A stretch of DNA of 64,000 nucleotides from Lewinellaceae bacterium (GCA_020636105.1 JACJYL010000001.1:2232001-2296000), one strand, 5' to 3'; numbered from the stretch's first letter, positions 1 to 9,409 are shown. The notes: generated by a model not told the origin, from the sequence alone. Program-made: numbers and translations.

Positions 1-141
1 AATGTTTCAACCTAATGGATTTTTTAAGATGTAAAAGGGTGTGGTAATCACAACCTTACCCCGGAAATTAATAGGTCTTACAAAGAGAAAAGGCCAAAAC
101 CACCGATTTTTACTTCATTTTTCATGAAAATGAAGTAAAAC

Positions 142-172
142 TTGAAAACTGTTAAAATAAACGGTACATTTG
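142..172 (+). promoter_or_regulatory. Bacteroidota-type promoter candidate
   Basis: TTG at 142-144 is followed after 20 bases by TACATTTG (165-172), which fits the Bacteroidota -33/-7 consensus (TTTG / TAnnTTTG). Transcription would start near 179, about 180 bases before the OmpA start codon, so it would give a long leader containing the hairpin at 283-326, or a separate short RNA ending there. Confidence 0.5.
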
Positions 173-282
173 CACAGGAAATAAAAGGGTTGCTTTTAGG
201 TTCCTGACATACATATTATTGAGAAAATTTCTAAACATTATGGATTTAGCACCTACAGCCTGGCTCCTTCAATCGCCCGCTG

Positions 283-326
283 TAACAAAAGAGGTTTGGC
301 GATAAAACGGCAAACCTCTTTTGTTA
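283..326. terminator. 16-bp hairpin upstream of ompA-like gene
   Basis: The arms 283-298 and 311-326 are perfect inverted repeats (TAACAAAAGAGGTTTG) around a 12-base loop. It could terminate an RNA started at the promoter at 142-172 or an unseen gene to the left, or act as a leader element of the next gene. No coding sequence was recognised in 1-361. Confidence 0.5.
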
Positions 327-361
327 ACTTAATTCCATGAACTGATTAAAATATTTACCCT

Positions 362-1804
362 ATGTCAATGTCTACAATTCGTACGATTATGGCAGTCGCT
401 TTGTTCCTTGGACTGCTTACACAAAATCCCCCGCTCTACAGCCAGGCCACGCCAAAAAACATGTTTGAAGTTGGCGCACATGGTGGTTACTTTTTTGTCA
501 CTGGTGACGTTGCGTCACAACCAGGATGGGCCGCCGGTATCCATGTCCGTAAAGCAACGGATTACATTTTTTCCCTTCGGGGTGATCTGCTTTACGGCCG
601 CGCCGCAGGAGATAATATGTTGGGAGGTACCTCTCAAAGAAATTATAACCTCAAATGGTATTCAGGTAGTGTTTTTGGGGTTTTCAGTCTGAATTCTCTT
701 CGTTTTGACAAAGCCGTAAGAAATTTCAACCTCTACGCTATGGTAGGTGGAGGTGCCAACAACTTCAGAAGCGAATACGACAATGCTTATGAAACCCCAC
801 GCAAAGGAATTGAATACTTCCGCCTTTCTCCTCATGCCGCCGTCGGTGCCGGAATGAGCTACAGGATCAACCAAAGGATAAACATCGGACTGGAACATCA
901 GGTGATGACTTTATTTGGCCGACGTGCCGATCTGCTGGATGGTGTCGAACTTGAAAATAAGATCAGAACGCCCTTCCGTGATCTCGTACAATATGCCCAT
1001 TTGCAAGTCAACGTCAACCTGGGCAATCCTTCAAAATACTCCGAGCCCCTTTATTGGATCAATCCGCTGGAAAGCGTGATGAATGATATTGACGATGTCA
1101 AAAAGCGCCAGGAAGAAATGTTGACGGACTCCGATGGAGACGGTATTATTGATGCCCTGGACCAGGAGCCCGATACCCCCGCCGATGCGCCGGTTGACAC
1201 CAAAGGTCGCACCCTCGACAGTGATAAGGACGGCGTGCCCGACTATAAAGATAAAGAACCTTATTACCCACCAAGAGCAGGAGAGAAAGTTAACGACAAT
1301 GGTGTGGTAATCAATCCTCTTACGCCAAATGGCGGGGTGAGCGAAGATCGTGTCCAGGAAATGATCGATGAATCTCTTAAGAATTACGGCCTGACGGAAA
1401 ACAACAATACCGTTCAGGAATGGTTCTTACCCATGATTCACTTCCCGACAGACGTTTCCACTGTAAAATATTCTGATTATGGCACACTCGCCAGCATCGG
1501 TCGTATGATGAAAGGAAACCCTCAGCTGAGGCTGGTCGTCCTGGGACATACAGACCAGACAGGAAACGAATCGCTGAACGACAGGTTGTCCTACCAAAGA
1601 GCCAATGCCATCATAGAGCATTTGGTCACCAATTATGGAATCGGAAGAGGCCGGCTTATATTGCAATGGAAAGGAAGCAGCGAAGCACTTGTACCCTCTT
1701 CCTCCAGTTATATGAACAGAAGAGTTGAGTTCCGGGTAGCCTCTCCAGGTGACGTAGAGATGGATCCTCCTGCTGGAAGCACCAAAAATAAATCAGGATA
1801 CTAA
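362..1804 (+). CDS. OmpA-family outer membrane protein with thrombospondin type-3 repeats
   Basis: A 480-residue outer-membrane protein. Residues 1-28 form a signal peptide. The next ~200 residues look like a beta-barrel (alternating aromatic and polar residues, many glycines). Residues about 257-300 carry two Asp-rich calcium-binding thrombospondin-3-type repeats (DSDGDGIIDALDQEPD and DSDKDGVPDYKDKEP). Residues about 355-465 form an OmpA C-terminal domain that should bind peptidoglycan; the typical GHTDQTG and NRRVEFR motifs are present. Proteins with this layout usually anchor the outer membrane to the cell wall. The ATG at 362 is followed by a second Met two codons later; either is possible. 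A strong terminator follows at 1827-1866, so it is probably a single-gene unit. Confidence 0.88.
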   Translation: MSMSTIRTIMAVALFLGLLTQNPPLYSQATPKNMFEVGAHGGYFFVTGDVASQPGWAAGIHVRKATDYIFSLRGDLLYGRAAGDNMLGGTSQRNYNLKWYSGSVFGVFSLNSLRFDKAVRNFNLYAMVGGGANNFRSEYDNAYETPRKGIEYFRLSPHAAVGAGMSYRINQRINIGLEHQVMTLFGRRADLLDGVELENKIRTPFRDLVQYAHLQVNVNLGNPSKYSEPLYWINPLESVMNDIDDVKKRQEEMLTDSDGDGIIDALDQEPDTPADAPVDTKGRTLDSDKDGVPDYKDKEPYYPPRAGEKVNDNGVVINPLTPNGGVSEDRVQEMIDESLKNYGLTENNNTVQEWFLPMIHFPTDVSTVKYSDYGTLASIGRMMKGNPQLRLVVLGHTDQTGNESLNDRLSYQRANAIIEHLVTNYGIGRGRLILQWKGSSEALVPSSSSYMNRRVEFRVASPGDVEMDPPAGSTKNKSGY

Positions 1805-1826
1805 CTATTCTTTGAAACTTTTTTGC

Positions 1827-1866
1827 AAAAAAGGGAATTATATCAATGTATATAGTTCCCTTTTTT
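1827..1866 (+). terminator. Rho-independent terminator
   Basis: An A-run, then GGGAA-TATAT, a short loop and the matching ATATA-TTCCC end in six T residues. It lies 23 bases after the OmpA stop codon. The flanking A and T runs make it usable in either direction. Confidence 0.85.
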
Positions 1867-1976
1867 CGTAGAACTATTTTTACGTATTAAAGGCTTATAC
1901 AGAAAACCCGGATACAATTATTGGAATGAATCTACCGTAGCGGTCGGTTCTATTTTATGAATAAAAACATCCGGAC

Positions 1977-3098
1977 ATGCCTATTTTCCCAGAATTCATG
2001 CATTATACCCGCAACGAGAGAAAGGGTATTTTTGTATTGATCCTTTTGATTTTACTCCTCTCTGTTTTACCAAAATCTTTTCTCTGGTTCATCAAAGAAC
2101 AAAAGGTGGACTTTAAACAATTTGACCAATTTGCCGCTTCCTCGAAAGGTACTGATCTAATTGAAAAATCTTCTGCTATCTTATTTCCTTTCGACCCGAA
2201 TACGCTTTCAAAAGACAGCTTCCTGTTATTGGGTTTACCCGAAAAAACAGCACAAACCATTATCAATTACCGCAATAAGGCAGGACGCTTTTATGAAAAC
2301 GAGGATCTCCGGAAAATTTACTCCTTAAGCCCTGAATATTATGCATTGCTGGAACCTTATATTTCCATAAAAAACAATAATAAAAAGATCAGAAGGCATT
2401 CCCATGAAGACTCTAAATCATCGCCAAAACGCTTCGTCTTTGACCCCAACACCATAAAAGAACAGGAATTATATGCCCTCGGTTTACCTAAAAAAACGGT
2501 TCAGACCTTTTTAAAATTCCGCAGCAAAGGGGGGCGTTTTAAAACCAAGGAAGATCTGCAAAAAATCTATGGCCTGGATCAATCACTTTATGTTGCACTG
2601 GAGCCGTATATCCAAATCCTTTCGGAAAATTTTTATCAAAAAAATATACCCGAAGACAGCATCTCCTCTCCTTTAAGGGTTGCGAAAAAAACGTTTGATG
2701 CGGAAACCATCGACATTAACAGGGCAAGCGTAGAAATGTGGCAGTCCATCAAAGGAATCGGCCCCGCCTATGCGAAGAGGATTGTCGGTTACCGGGAAAA
2801 ACTTGGAGGATTTGTTTCGGTAGACCAGGTAGGAACGACCTACGGACTTCCCGACTCAACTTTTCAAAAAATGAAACCTCGCTTACAGGCTTCCCCTGTT
2901 TTCAGGAAAATAGCCATCAACACCGCCAGCCTGGAGGAACTTAAGGCTCATCCCCTAATTTCGTGGAAACAAGCGGATATCATTATCAGTTACAGAAGCC
3001 ATCATGGCCGTTTTGATAATCTTGAAGACCTTGCTAAAATAAAGGCCCTTCCTGAGGATATGCTGGCGAATCTAAATCCATATCTGAATTTCGATTGA
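1977..3098 (+). CDS. Membrane-anchored helix-hairpin-helix (ComEA-like) repeat protein
   Basis: A 373-residue protein with one membrane segment at about residues 17-36, followed by a Lys-rich spacer. It then has four helix-hairpin-helix repeats of the ComEA type, at about 65-115, 155-205, 243-290 and 310-370; each contains a variant of 'GLPEKTAQTIINYRNKAGRF'. HhH motifs bind DNA non-specifically. With a single N-terminal anchor the protein probably presents them on the outer face of the inner membrane, as ComEA does in DNA uptake. Repeats 1 and 2 are more alike than 3 and 4, which suggests internal duplication. A role in competence is inference; no other competence gene is nearby. Confidence 0.75.
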   Translation: MPIFPEFMHYTRNERKGIFVLILLILLLSVLPKSFLWFIKEQKVDFKQFDQFAASSKGTDLIEKSSAILFPFDPNTLSKDSFLLLGLPEKTAQTIINYRNKAGRFYENEDLRKIYSLSPEYYALLEPYISIKNNNKKIRRHSHEDSKSSPKRFVFDPNTIKEQELYALGLPKKTVQTFLKFRSKGGRFKTKEDLQKIYGLDQSLYVALEPYIQILSENFYQKNIPEDSISSPLRVAKKTFDAETIDINRASVEMWQSIKGIGPAYAKRIVGYREKLGGFVSVDQVGTTYGLPDSTFQKMKPRLQASPVFRKIAINTASLEELKAHPLISWKQADIIISYRSHHGRFDNLEDLAKIKALPEDMLANLNPYLNFD

Positions 3099-3156
3099 CA
3101 ATAATAGATTTTGCAGGAAAAAATTGATACTTTCAAAGTTCAAAAAAAAATCACTT

Positions 3157-5574
3157 ATGAGAGTTTTCTGCTTCTTCCTGCTATCCCTGTTATTCAATAC
3201 GGCTTTTTTTGCACAGCCCATTTACCAGACCATTGCCGTCAAAACAAAAAACATGACGGCACATGAGGGTTTTTTCAATTTCTATTCCGATCCTAAGGAC
3301 GATGTCATTTGGCTGGAAATCGACAAACTGGACCAGGAATTTATTTATGTCAATTCCCTGAAGGCAGCCATAGGGTCAAACGATATAGGGCTCGATCGCA
3401 ACCAATTGGGCGATACCCGGGTGGTAAAGTTCCAACGGTTTGGGTCAAAGGTGATGATGGTTGAGCCCAACTACCGCTACCGGGCCATTTCAGACAACCC
3501 CGATGAGCAAAAGGCCGTTGAAGAAGCTTTTGCCCAATCTGTCCTTTGGGGGTTTAAAATCGAGGCAGAAGAAGAAGGTAAGGTATTGATCGATCTTTCA
3601 GAATTTTTACTCAATGATGCTCATGGTGTGGCTGACCGGCTGGCGGGCAGCAACCAGGGTACGTATGTTCTTTCAAAAGATCGTTCGGCCTTGTTTATGG
3701 AAAACACGAAAAATTTTCCTAAAAACAGTGAATTTGAAGCCCTGCTTACCTTCACCGGCAAAAAACCAGGAAACTGGATTCGCTCGGTAACCCCATCCGC
3801 TGATGCGGTCACGGTGCGCCAGCATCATTCTTTTGTTGAATTACCGGATGATCAGTATAAACCCCGTATTTACGATCCCCGTTCTGGTTATTATCCTTTA
3901 GCTTTTAAAGATTATGCCACTCCGATCAGCCAACCCCTTGAAAAACGGTTCATTTTCCGGCACCGGCTGGAAAAGAAAAACCCGTTGGCCAAAATCAGTG
4001 AACCGGTAGAGCCCATCATTTATTACCTCGATCGTGGAGCGCCAGAGCCCATTCGTTCGGCATTGATGGAAGGAGCCTCCTGGTGGAACGAAGCCTTTGA
4101 AGCCGCCGGCTTCAAAAATGCCTTCAGGGTAGAATTATTGCCAGAAGGAGCCGATCCCATGGATGTACGATACAATGTCATCAATTGGGTTCATAGAACC
4201 ACCCGGGGCTGGTCTTACGGCAGTTCGGTCTCTGACCCTCGTACCGGGGAGATCATCAAAGGTCATGTATTACTGGGGTCTTTGCGAGTTCGACAAGACT
4301 TTCTCATCGCACAGGGGCTGGTAGATGCTTATGCAAATGGTGAAAAACCAGACCCGAGATTGGAGGAACTGGCCCTTGCCCGTCTGAGGCAACTGGCAGC
4401 TCATGAAGTAGGGCACACCTTGGGGCTCACCCATAACTTTGCCGCGAGCACCAACGACAGGTCATCGGTAATGGATTACCCGCATCCATACATCACCCTG
4501 AAAAACGGGAAAGTGGATTTTTCGGAAGCCTATGATACGGGCATAGGTGAATGGGATAAGCGGATGATCATTTTCGGTTATTCCTCTTTCATGCCAAACC
4601 AGGATGAAGCCGCAGCATTGAAAAAAATCATTGAAGAAAATCTCCAACAAAAACTGGCATTCATCACCGATCAGGATGCCCGTCCGCAAGGAGGCGCCCA
4701 TCCTTCCGCTCACCTTTGGGACAATGGAACCGATGCAGTTCAGGAATTGGAGCGCATTATGGAATTGCGAAAGCATGGCATCGATCACTTCAGTGAAAAA
4801 AACATTCCCTCCGGAGCTCCAATGGCTACTCTGGAAAATGTTTTTGCTCCGCTTTATCTCATGCACCGCTACCAGGTAGAGGCTGTTGCGAAAGTCATTG
4901 GCGGAAACTACTATACCTATGCCGTCAGGGGCGACGGACAACTCGTCACTCAAATACCTTCCAAGGAAACCCAGTTGGCTGCTGTTAAAGCACTATGTAA
5001 AACCCTGGACCCTTCATTTTTGGAAATACCGGAGCACGTTTTGAACCTGCTCCCTCCCCCACCCCTTGGGTATGATCGCGACAGGGAGTCCTTCAAAACC
5101 TACAGTGATCCTGCGTTTGATCCACTCGCAGCCGCAGAAAGCTCCGCTGCAAACACCATTGATTTTTTGATACACCCCCAACGTTTGGCAAGACTGATCA
5201 ATCAAAAACAACAAAATACAAGTTATCTGTCCGTGAATGACCTCCTCGACGAGGTCTTCAAAGCAACGATCCCTACTGAAAACGCTTACAGCATGATGAC
5301 GGGTAAAGTATTCTTAAACCGTTTATTGGAAGTGGCTTCAGAAAATAATGTTTCGCCTGAAGTGCTTGGAGCTTTGTACGCGAAGATCAATGAATTAGGC
5401 GCTATCGCTAAGGAAAAATTAAAGGGGAATAGTTTGTCTGCAGAAATGAGAGCCCATTATGCTTATATTCAACAACAGTTCAGCCTGTTTACCAGTAATC
5501 CTGAAGCATTCAAACCCGTCAAAAGCCCTTCTATGCCGGATGGCTCCCCGATTGGATGTGATGGAATTCATTGA
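3157..5574 (+). CDS. Secreted zinc-dependent metalloprotease (DUF5117/DUF5118 type)
   Basis: A protein of about 805 residues with an N-terminal signal peptide (MRVFCFFLLSLLF...FAQ). The frame is open from a TTG at 3124, but the ATG at 3157 directly precedes the signal peptide and is preferred. The zinc site HEVGHTLGLTH at about residues 416-426 fits HExxHxxGxxH of metzincin-like peptidases; the Met about 20 residues later (SSVMDYPHP) fits a Met-turn. The upstream part matches the DUF5117-type pro-domain common in Bacteroidota, and the C-terminal region matches their DUF4953-like domain. Substrate unknown. It starts 58 bases after the HhH gene and may be cotranscribed. Confidence 0.85.
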   Translation: MRVFCFFLLSLLFNTAFFAQPIYQTIAVKTKNMTAHEGFFNFYSDPKDDVIWLEIDKLDQEFIYVNSLKAAIGSNDIGLDRNQLGDTRVVKFQRFGSKVMMVEPNYRYRAISDNPDEQKAVEEAFAQSVLWGFKIEAEEEGKVLIDLSEFLLNDAHGVADRLAGSNQGTYVLSKDRSALFMENTKNFPKNSEFEALLTFTGKKPGNWIRSVTPSADAVTVRQHHSFVELPDDQYKPRIYDPRSGYYPLAFKDYATPISQPLEKRFIFRHRLEKKNPLAKISEPVEPIIYYLDRGAPEPIRSALMEGASWWNEAFEAAGFKNAFRVELLPEGADPMDVRYNVINWVHRTTRGWSYGSSVSDPRTGEIIKGHVLLGSLRVRQDFLIAQGLVDAYANGEKPDPRLEELALARLRQLAAHEVGHTLGLTHNFAASTNDRSSVMDYPHPYITLKNGKVDFSEAYDTGIGEWDKRMIIFGYSSFMPNQDEAAALKKIIEENLQQKLAFITDQDARPQGGAHPSAHLWDNGTDAVQELERIMELRKHGIDHFSEKNIPSGAPMATLENVFAPLYLMHRYQVEAVAKVIGGNYYTYAVRGDGQLVTQIPSKETQLAAVKALCKTLDPSFLEIPEHVLNLLPPPPLGYDRDRESFKTYSDPAFDPLAAAESSAANTIDFLIHPQRLARLINQKQQNTSYLSVNDLLDEVFKATIPTENAYSMMTGKVFLNRLLEVASENNVSPEVLGALYAKINELGAIAKEKLKGNSLSAEMRAHYAYIQQQFSLFTSNPEAFKPVKSPSMPDGSPIGCDGIH

Positions 5575-5598
5575 TTTTATAGGTTCCTCTCCTCCTCT

Positions 5599-5631
5599 TA
5601 ATCCTAAAATCCTGTAAATCCTGATCCTGAC
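5599..5631 (-). repeat. Short tandem repeat, AGGATT family
   Basis: On the minus strand this reads TGTCAGGATCAGGATTTACA followed by two further AGGATT units, with a period of 7 to 9. A related copy lies at 63715-63752 in the opposite orientation. It sits just past the metalloprotease stop. Confidence 0.6.
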
Positions 5632-5697
5632 AATGGAGGAGTAAATACCCAAGGCAGGTGGAGATAACGAGAAGGCAAATAAGAGAAAACAAAAAAA

Positions 5698-5734
5698 GGC
5701 TCTCGTACTTTATGAATAAAAAAGTACGAGAGCC
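5698..5734 (-). terminator. Rho-independent terminator of the sigma/anti-sigma unit
   Basis: The stem GGCTCTCGTACTTT pairs with its complement around a 9-base loop. On the minus strand it is followed by a run of seven T residues. It lies about 120 bases past the stop of the small minus-strand gene at 5855-6124. Confidence 0.85.
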
Positions 5735-5854
5735 CGGTTTTGGAGGTTAAGTTTTGAGCTCGTTTGCGAATGCAATACATAACAATGCATGTGGCAATCA
5801 ACCTACATTAATTAAAAAGACAGAAATAAATTATAAAATATTGGAATTGGGGGA

Positions 5855-6124
5855 TTAGCGTTTGATTTTCTGTTCCGACAAAGAGTTTGTTTTGGAACGT
5901 ATGCTTTCTTTTATAGATTGGATAAGAACCGGAGAGGGCTTGCTTCTGTTAAGTCGCGTTTTAATAAAATCACGGAAAGACTTTTCCTGGCTGAGCAGTT
6001 TAAAATATTCGGGGTTATTTTTAATTTCTTTGAGGAGTTCACGCTCCGCACTTTCATTGAGTTCATTATCGAGGTATAAATTGACTTTTTCCAACAATGC
6101 TTGAAACTTTCTTTGATCTGTCAT
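5855..6124 (-). CDS. Small protein, probable anti-sigma-like partner of the ECF sigma factor
   Basis: An 89-residue protein starting at the ATG at 6124 (MTDQRKF). The frame extends upstream to a TTG at 6229, but that part looks non-coding. The first 50 residues (LLEKVNLYLDNELNESAERELLKEIKNNPEY) resemble the N-terminal helices of anti-sigma factors of the zinc-finger class, but the Cys/His residues are absent. There is no membrane segment. It follows the ECF sigma factor on the same strand with a 250-base gap that holds a long hairpin. That position is usual for an anti-sigma factor. The function is inferred mainly from context. Confidence 0.55.
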   Translation of the reverse strand: MTDQRKFQALLEKVNLYLDNELNESAERELLKEIKNNPEYFKLLSQEKSFRDFIKTRLNRSKPSPVLIQSIKESIRSKTNSLSEQKIKR

Positions 6125-6279
6125 GTCATAAAATTTTTGAACTACCCGGGAATTCGGTCCAACAATCTGACACAACAGCCATTTACGTCCCAGGCAAAAG
6201 TGGTATCGTCGGGGGACATAAACATCCAAAAATTATGTGCTGTTATATTTAACTGTTGTTCCATCATTTTTTTAAAAAA

Positions 6280-6336
6280 CAGTCCGTTTATATTTTGTGA
6301 GCTAAAACTTTTTAGCCGCAAAATATAAACCGACTG
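6280..6336. promoter_or_regulatory. Long nested hairpin between sigma factor and its partner gene
   Basis: The arms 6280-6297 and 6319-6336 (18 bases, one mismatch) enclose a second smaller stem, GCTAAAA-ctt-TTTAGC. A separate perfect palindrome, GTTACC-G-GGTAAC, lies at 6351-6363. In the sigma-to-partner transcript these could attenuate or stabilise the RNA. Confidence 0.5.
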
Positions 6337-6375
6337 TACACTTATGATATGTTACCGGGTAACATGGTTAAAAAA

Positions 6376-6963
6376 TTATTTTCTTTTATTTTTAATACCG
6401 ATAGAGTCTCCGTAATCTTTCAGTATTTCTTTCAAGGTGTTACGGGCACGGAATAAACGGGAGCGAACCGTTCCGATTGGGATGTCGAGCAACGCGGCGA
6501 TTTCCTCGTACTTGAAATCCATGATATCGGAAAGTAAAATTACGTTACGCGCCTCTTCCGAAAGCTGATCCATGGCCATAGAGACTTCGTCTCCAATCAT
6601 CGAACCAAATAAATCCTCATCAATGGTTACCACGCTTGAATAATCAGAAGACTCATCGTTATTGAGGCCTTTGACCTTTTCAAAATCCACTTCATTAGGG
6701 CGTTTTTTCTTCCTGCGGTAGTTATTGATGTAGGTATTGTAAAGGATCTTAAACAACCAGGCTTTGGCATTAGTTCCCTCCTGATAACTATCAATAGAGT
6801 TATAAGCTTTGAGCATGGTGTCCTGCACCAGGTCATTGGCGTCTTCTTCGTTTCTGGTAAACGAATTATACGCATACATAAAAAGCGTTTCAAGGTGAGG
6901 CATCATTTCCTCTTCAAAAATTTTTTCCTTGCGCATACGATAGTTACGTGTAGTCAGGGTCAT
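6376..6963 (-). CDS. RNA polymerase ECF-subfamily sigma factor
   Basis: A 195-residue ECF sigma-70 factor. Region 2 is at about residues 20-90, with the core-binding part (EEDANDLVQDTMLKAY) and the -10 recognition part (AWLFKILYNTYINNYRRKKKR). Region 4 is at about residues 125-180 with a helix-turn-helix (YEEIAALLDIPIGTVRSRLFRAR). The linker is acidic and longer than average. The start at 6963 gives MTLTTRNYRMRKEK; the Met at position 10 is an alternative. The next gene on the strand may encode its regulator. The regulon cannot be told from the sequence. Confidence 0.9.
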   Translation of the reverse strand: MTLTTRNYRMRKEKIFEEEMMPHLETLFMYAYNSFTRNEEDANDLVQDTMLKAYNSIDSYQEGTNAKAWLFKILYNTYINNYRRKKKRPNEVDFEKVKGLNNDESSDYSSVVTIDEDLFGSMIGDEVSMAMDQLSEEARNVILLSDIMDFKYEEIAALLDIPIGTVRSRLFRARNTLKEILKDYGDSIGIKNKRK

Positions 6964-7196
6964 AAAGGTATCATTTTTTCGGTTAGGTATAATACATTTG
7001 AGCCGCGTAACAACATGAACTTCATAATTTTTAAAAAAGTTCCCGTTCTGGTTTTTTTTTGTTTATTTTATAAAAAGAATTGATTGATCTTTCCATATTT
7101 TATAATGAAATAGATCAAAGTTGGTAAAAGAACACTCCATAAAACAATCATTAAAAAAAGAGAAATCGATGAAGGCAAACAAATCCGTAAAATGAT

Positions 7197-7886
7197 ATGA
7201 ATCCAGTAAATGTAGAAGAATATATCAGTACCCTTGAATGGGAATTTGAAAAAAACGCAGACCCGGCAACCGCTGCCGCGCAATCTGCCTACATGAAAAA
7301 TCTGTTCCCTTACTACGGACTCAAAACGCCCCTGAGGCGTGAAATAACGGCTCCCTTTTTGGCAAAGGAACATTTACCTTCAAAGGAGGATGCTGAAAAG
7401 ATAGTCAAAGCCCTTTGGGAAAAACCTCAAAGGGAATACCACTATGTCGCCCAGGAGCTGATCTTCAAATACCAGAAACAGTTTGAAGAAAAAGATCTGG
7501 AGTTGTTCGTTTTCATGGTCGCCAATAAATCATGGTGGGATACCGTTGATTTCATTGCTGCCCGACCTATTGGCGAATACTTCAAAAAATTTCCTCACCA
7601 AAGGGATGCCAATATAAAAAAATGGCTGGCTTCGGGAAACCTATGGCTGCAAAGGTCCGCCATCCTTTTTCAACTGCATTATAAAGATAAACTGGATACA
7701 GATTTTCTCGCCTACGTGATCAACTCACTACTGGGCTCAAAAGAATTTTTTATCAACAAAGCCATCGGCTGGACGCTGCGTCAATACAGTAGAACCAATC
7801 CGGAATGGGTGGTGGAATTTGTGAATAAAACGGACAACCTGGCCGGGTTGAGCAAGCGGGAAGCATTAAGACTGATTCAGGGATGA
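7197..7886 (+). CDS. AlkD-like DNA alkylation repair protein
   Basis: A 229-residue all-helical HEAT-like repeat protein of the AlkC/AlkD DNA glycosylase superfamily, which removes alkylated purines such as 3-methyladenine and 7-methylguanine. Family landmarks include YYGLKTPLRREI near residue 40, NKSWWDTVDFIA near 105-120 and WLQRSAILFQLHY near 150. The KSWWDTVD segment matches the conserved Trp/Asp region that lines the AlkD active-site cleft. The length fits the family. It stands alone on the plus strand, divergent from the sigma factor unit. Confidence 0.85.
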   Translation: MNPVNVEEYISTLEWEFEKNADPATAAAQSAYMKNLFPYYGLKTPLRREITAPFLAKEHLPSKEDAEKIVKALWEKPQREYHYVAQELIFKYQKQFEEKDLELFVFMVANKSWWDTVDFIAARPIGEYFKKFPHQRDANIKKWLASGNLWLQRSAILFQLHYKDKLDTDFLAYVINSLLGSKEFFINKAIGWTLRQYSRTNPEWVVEFVNKTDNLAGLSKREALRLIQG

Positions 7887-7890
7887 GAGC

Positions 7891-7938
7891 ATGTGAGGAT
7901 GTGTGGATGTGTGGAGTTCTGGAGTTCTGGAGTTCCGG
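7891..7938 (+). repeat. Six tandem octamers
   Basis: Six consecutive 8-base units: ATGTGAGG, ATGTGTGG twice, AGTTCTGG twice, AGTTCCGG. The array begins four bases after the stop codon of the AlkD-like gene. Confidence 0.8.
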
Positions 7939-7988
7939 TACTTATTACCGTGTAACAAAAAGAATCGCTTTAAATAAAATTTCGATTG

Positions 7989-8079
7989 CCCAGTGCTTTT
8001 GCGCTGGGTAAAATATCATCAAAAACCCCAGGCCTTTAGGCCTTACCAAAAAACGACCATGAGAAAGGGCTGAAAGCCC
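7989..8079. repeat. Cluster of three small palindromes in a 420-base gap
   Basis: Three short hairpins in a row: CCCAGTGC-tttt-GCGCTGGG (7989-8008), AGGCCT-tt-AGGCCT (8030-8043) and GGGCT-gaa-AGCCC (8067-8079). The style is that of dispersed REP-like intergenic elements. The rest of 7887-8306 shows no gene. Confidence 0.55.
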
Positions 8080-8306
8080 GGTAGCATTGTTTTTTTTCCT
8101 GCGCCTGAGCCTTCCTGCGACGTCAGGCAGACTAAAGCACAGGGCGATGGATGGGTTTATAAAAATTAAATTTCCTTATTCAAAAAATATAATTAATCTT
8201 TCGTTACGCGATACTTGTTGGTTTTGAAAAATTAACAGCCAAAATCCGTCCACATCCGTTTTACCCGTCAAATCTGTGTGCCATCGTTCCATCACCCCGG
8301 TAATTT

Positions 8307-9365
8307 TCACACCAGAGTTCTGAATCGTTCCAGCTTTTTCACCCCTTCTTCAAAATCGATCATGCGGTTGATCAAATAAAACAAATACATAGTGGTGAGC
8401 CAGTTGGTAAAATCCTGCTTGCTTTTGAGGTGTTTTTTCATGTGTACCATAATCCAGGAGAAGTGCTCCCAGGTATCGAAGCAGGAAGCGCAATCCCGTT
8501 CGCTTCCGGTGCAACACCGGCGGGTGGTCTGGAAATCCGCATGGTAGGCCCGGAAGTGTGGATTGAAGGGAAAACCATTGGCCATACGTTCGGCATTGGA
8601 ATCCAAATTGGTCGAAACATTGGTACATACCTGGTATCCCCAATCCATATCAAATAACTTTCCCGAAGAAACCACCTGGTTAAAATAGGTAGTCATGAGC
8701 ATTTTATCGGGGTACAAGTCGATCATTCTGTCAATCTCCGATTGTACCTGGGAAAATCCTTTACGAAAATCGAAATCCCCGCCCAAACCGGAAAGATCAG
8801 AATAGTAGTTAAAAAGCACCCGGTTGCCATTTTCAATGCAACGTTTCACCACCGGCGCGATCTCATGAGCGTGTCCTGGCGCAACGGTATAATACCAAAA
8901 GGCCCTTGGATCATCCTTATAATTTTCAAGCGCTTTGGCAAAGACATCAATCTTGCCTCCGCCACGCAGCTCCTTATCGGTAGCCAGGTTGCCCCATACG
9001 GCAATCCCAATGGGAAGGTTTTCCAATCCTTCCATAGGAATTTTTTTGATGCCGTTGGTCGCTACACTCAGGTAAAAATTATCGTAGATCTTCTTAATAC
9101 GGGCAATCTCCAGGCTGGGTTCTCCCCCCACAATGGTGACAAAATTGGTGCCACGGGCCTTTTCACTTTCAATAAAAGCATCAAAAATGGCTTCCTCCTC
9201 CGGGGAGCGATACTGATCCATCCCTTCTTCAAAATAATAACATCCCTTGCACCTGATATTACATCGGTGGGTAATATCCAGCGAAATACTGCGCACCGGC
9301 CCGGCACGTCTGATTTCACTGTACATTTCGTACAGCAGTGGATCTTGAAGGTATGATTTTAGCAT
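8307..9365 (-). CDS. Radical SAM protein with C-terminal Cys-rich (SPASM-like) region
   Basis: A 352-residue radical-SAM enzyme. The [4Fe-4S]/SAM motif CNIRCKGC (CX3CX2C, Cys 35, 39, 42) follows SISLDITHR. GGEPS near residue 80 is the usual SAM-binding GGE element. The C-terminal third has a further group of cysteines (RRCCTGSERDCASCFDTW) that could hold an auxiliary cluster. The layout resembles MoaA/PqqE/HpnH-type enzymes, but the substrate cannot be named. It is the last gene of the minus-strand series below the chelatase genes, separated from the next upstream gene by a REP/heptamer insertion. Confidence 0.75.
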   Translation of the reverse strand: MLKSYLQDPLLYEMYSEIRRAGPVRSISLDITHRCNIRCKGCYYFEEGMDQYRSPEEEAIFDAFIESEKARGTNFVTIVGGEPSLEIARIKKIYDNFYLSVATNGIKKIPMEGLENLPIGIAVWGNLATDKELRGGGKIDVFAKALENYKDDPRAFWYYTVAPGHAHEIAPVVKRCIENGNRVLFNYYSDLSGLGGDFDFRKGFSQVQSEIDRMIDLYPDKMLMTTYFNQVVSSGKLFDMDWGYQVCTNVSTNLDSNAERMANGFPFNPHFRAYHADFQTTRRCCTGSERDCASCFDTWEHFSWIMVHMKKHLKSKQDFTNWLTTMYLFYLINRMIDFEEGVKKLERFRTLV

Positions 9366-9409
9366 GTTGCTCGTTAACTTGATGCTCGTTCCTGGTTACT
9401 TGGTGACTT

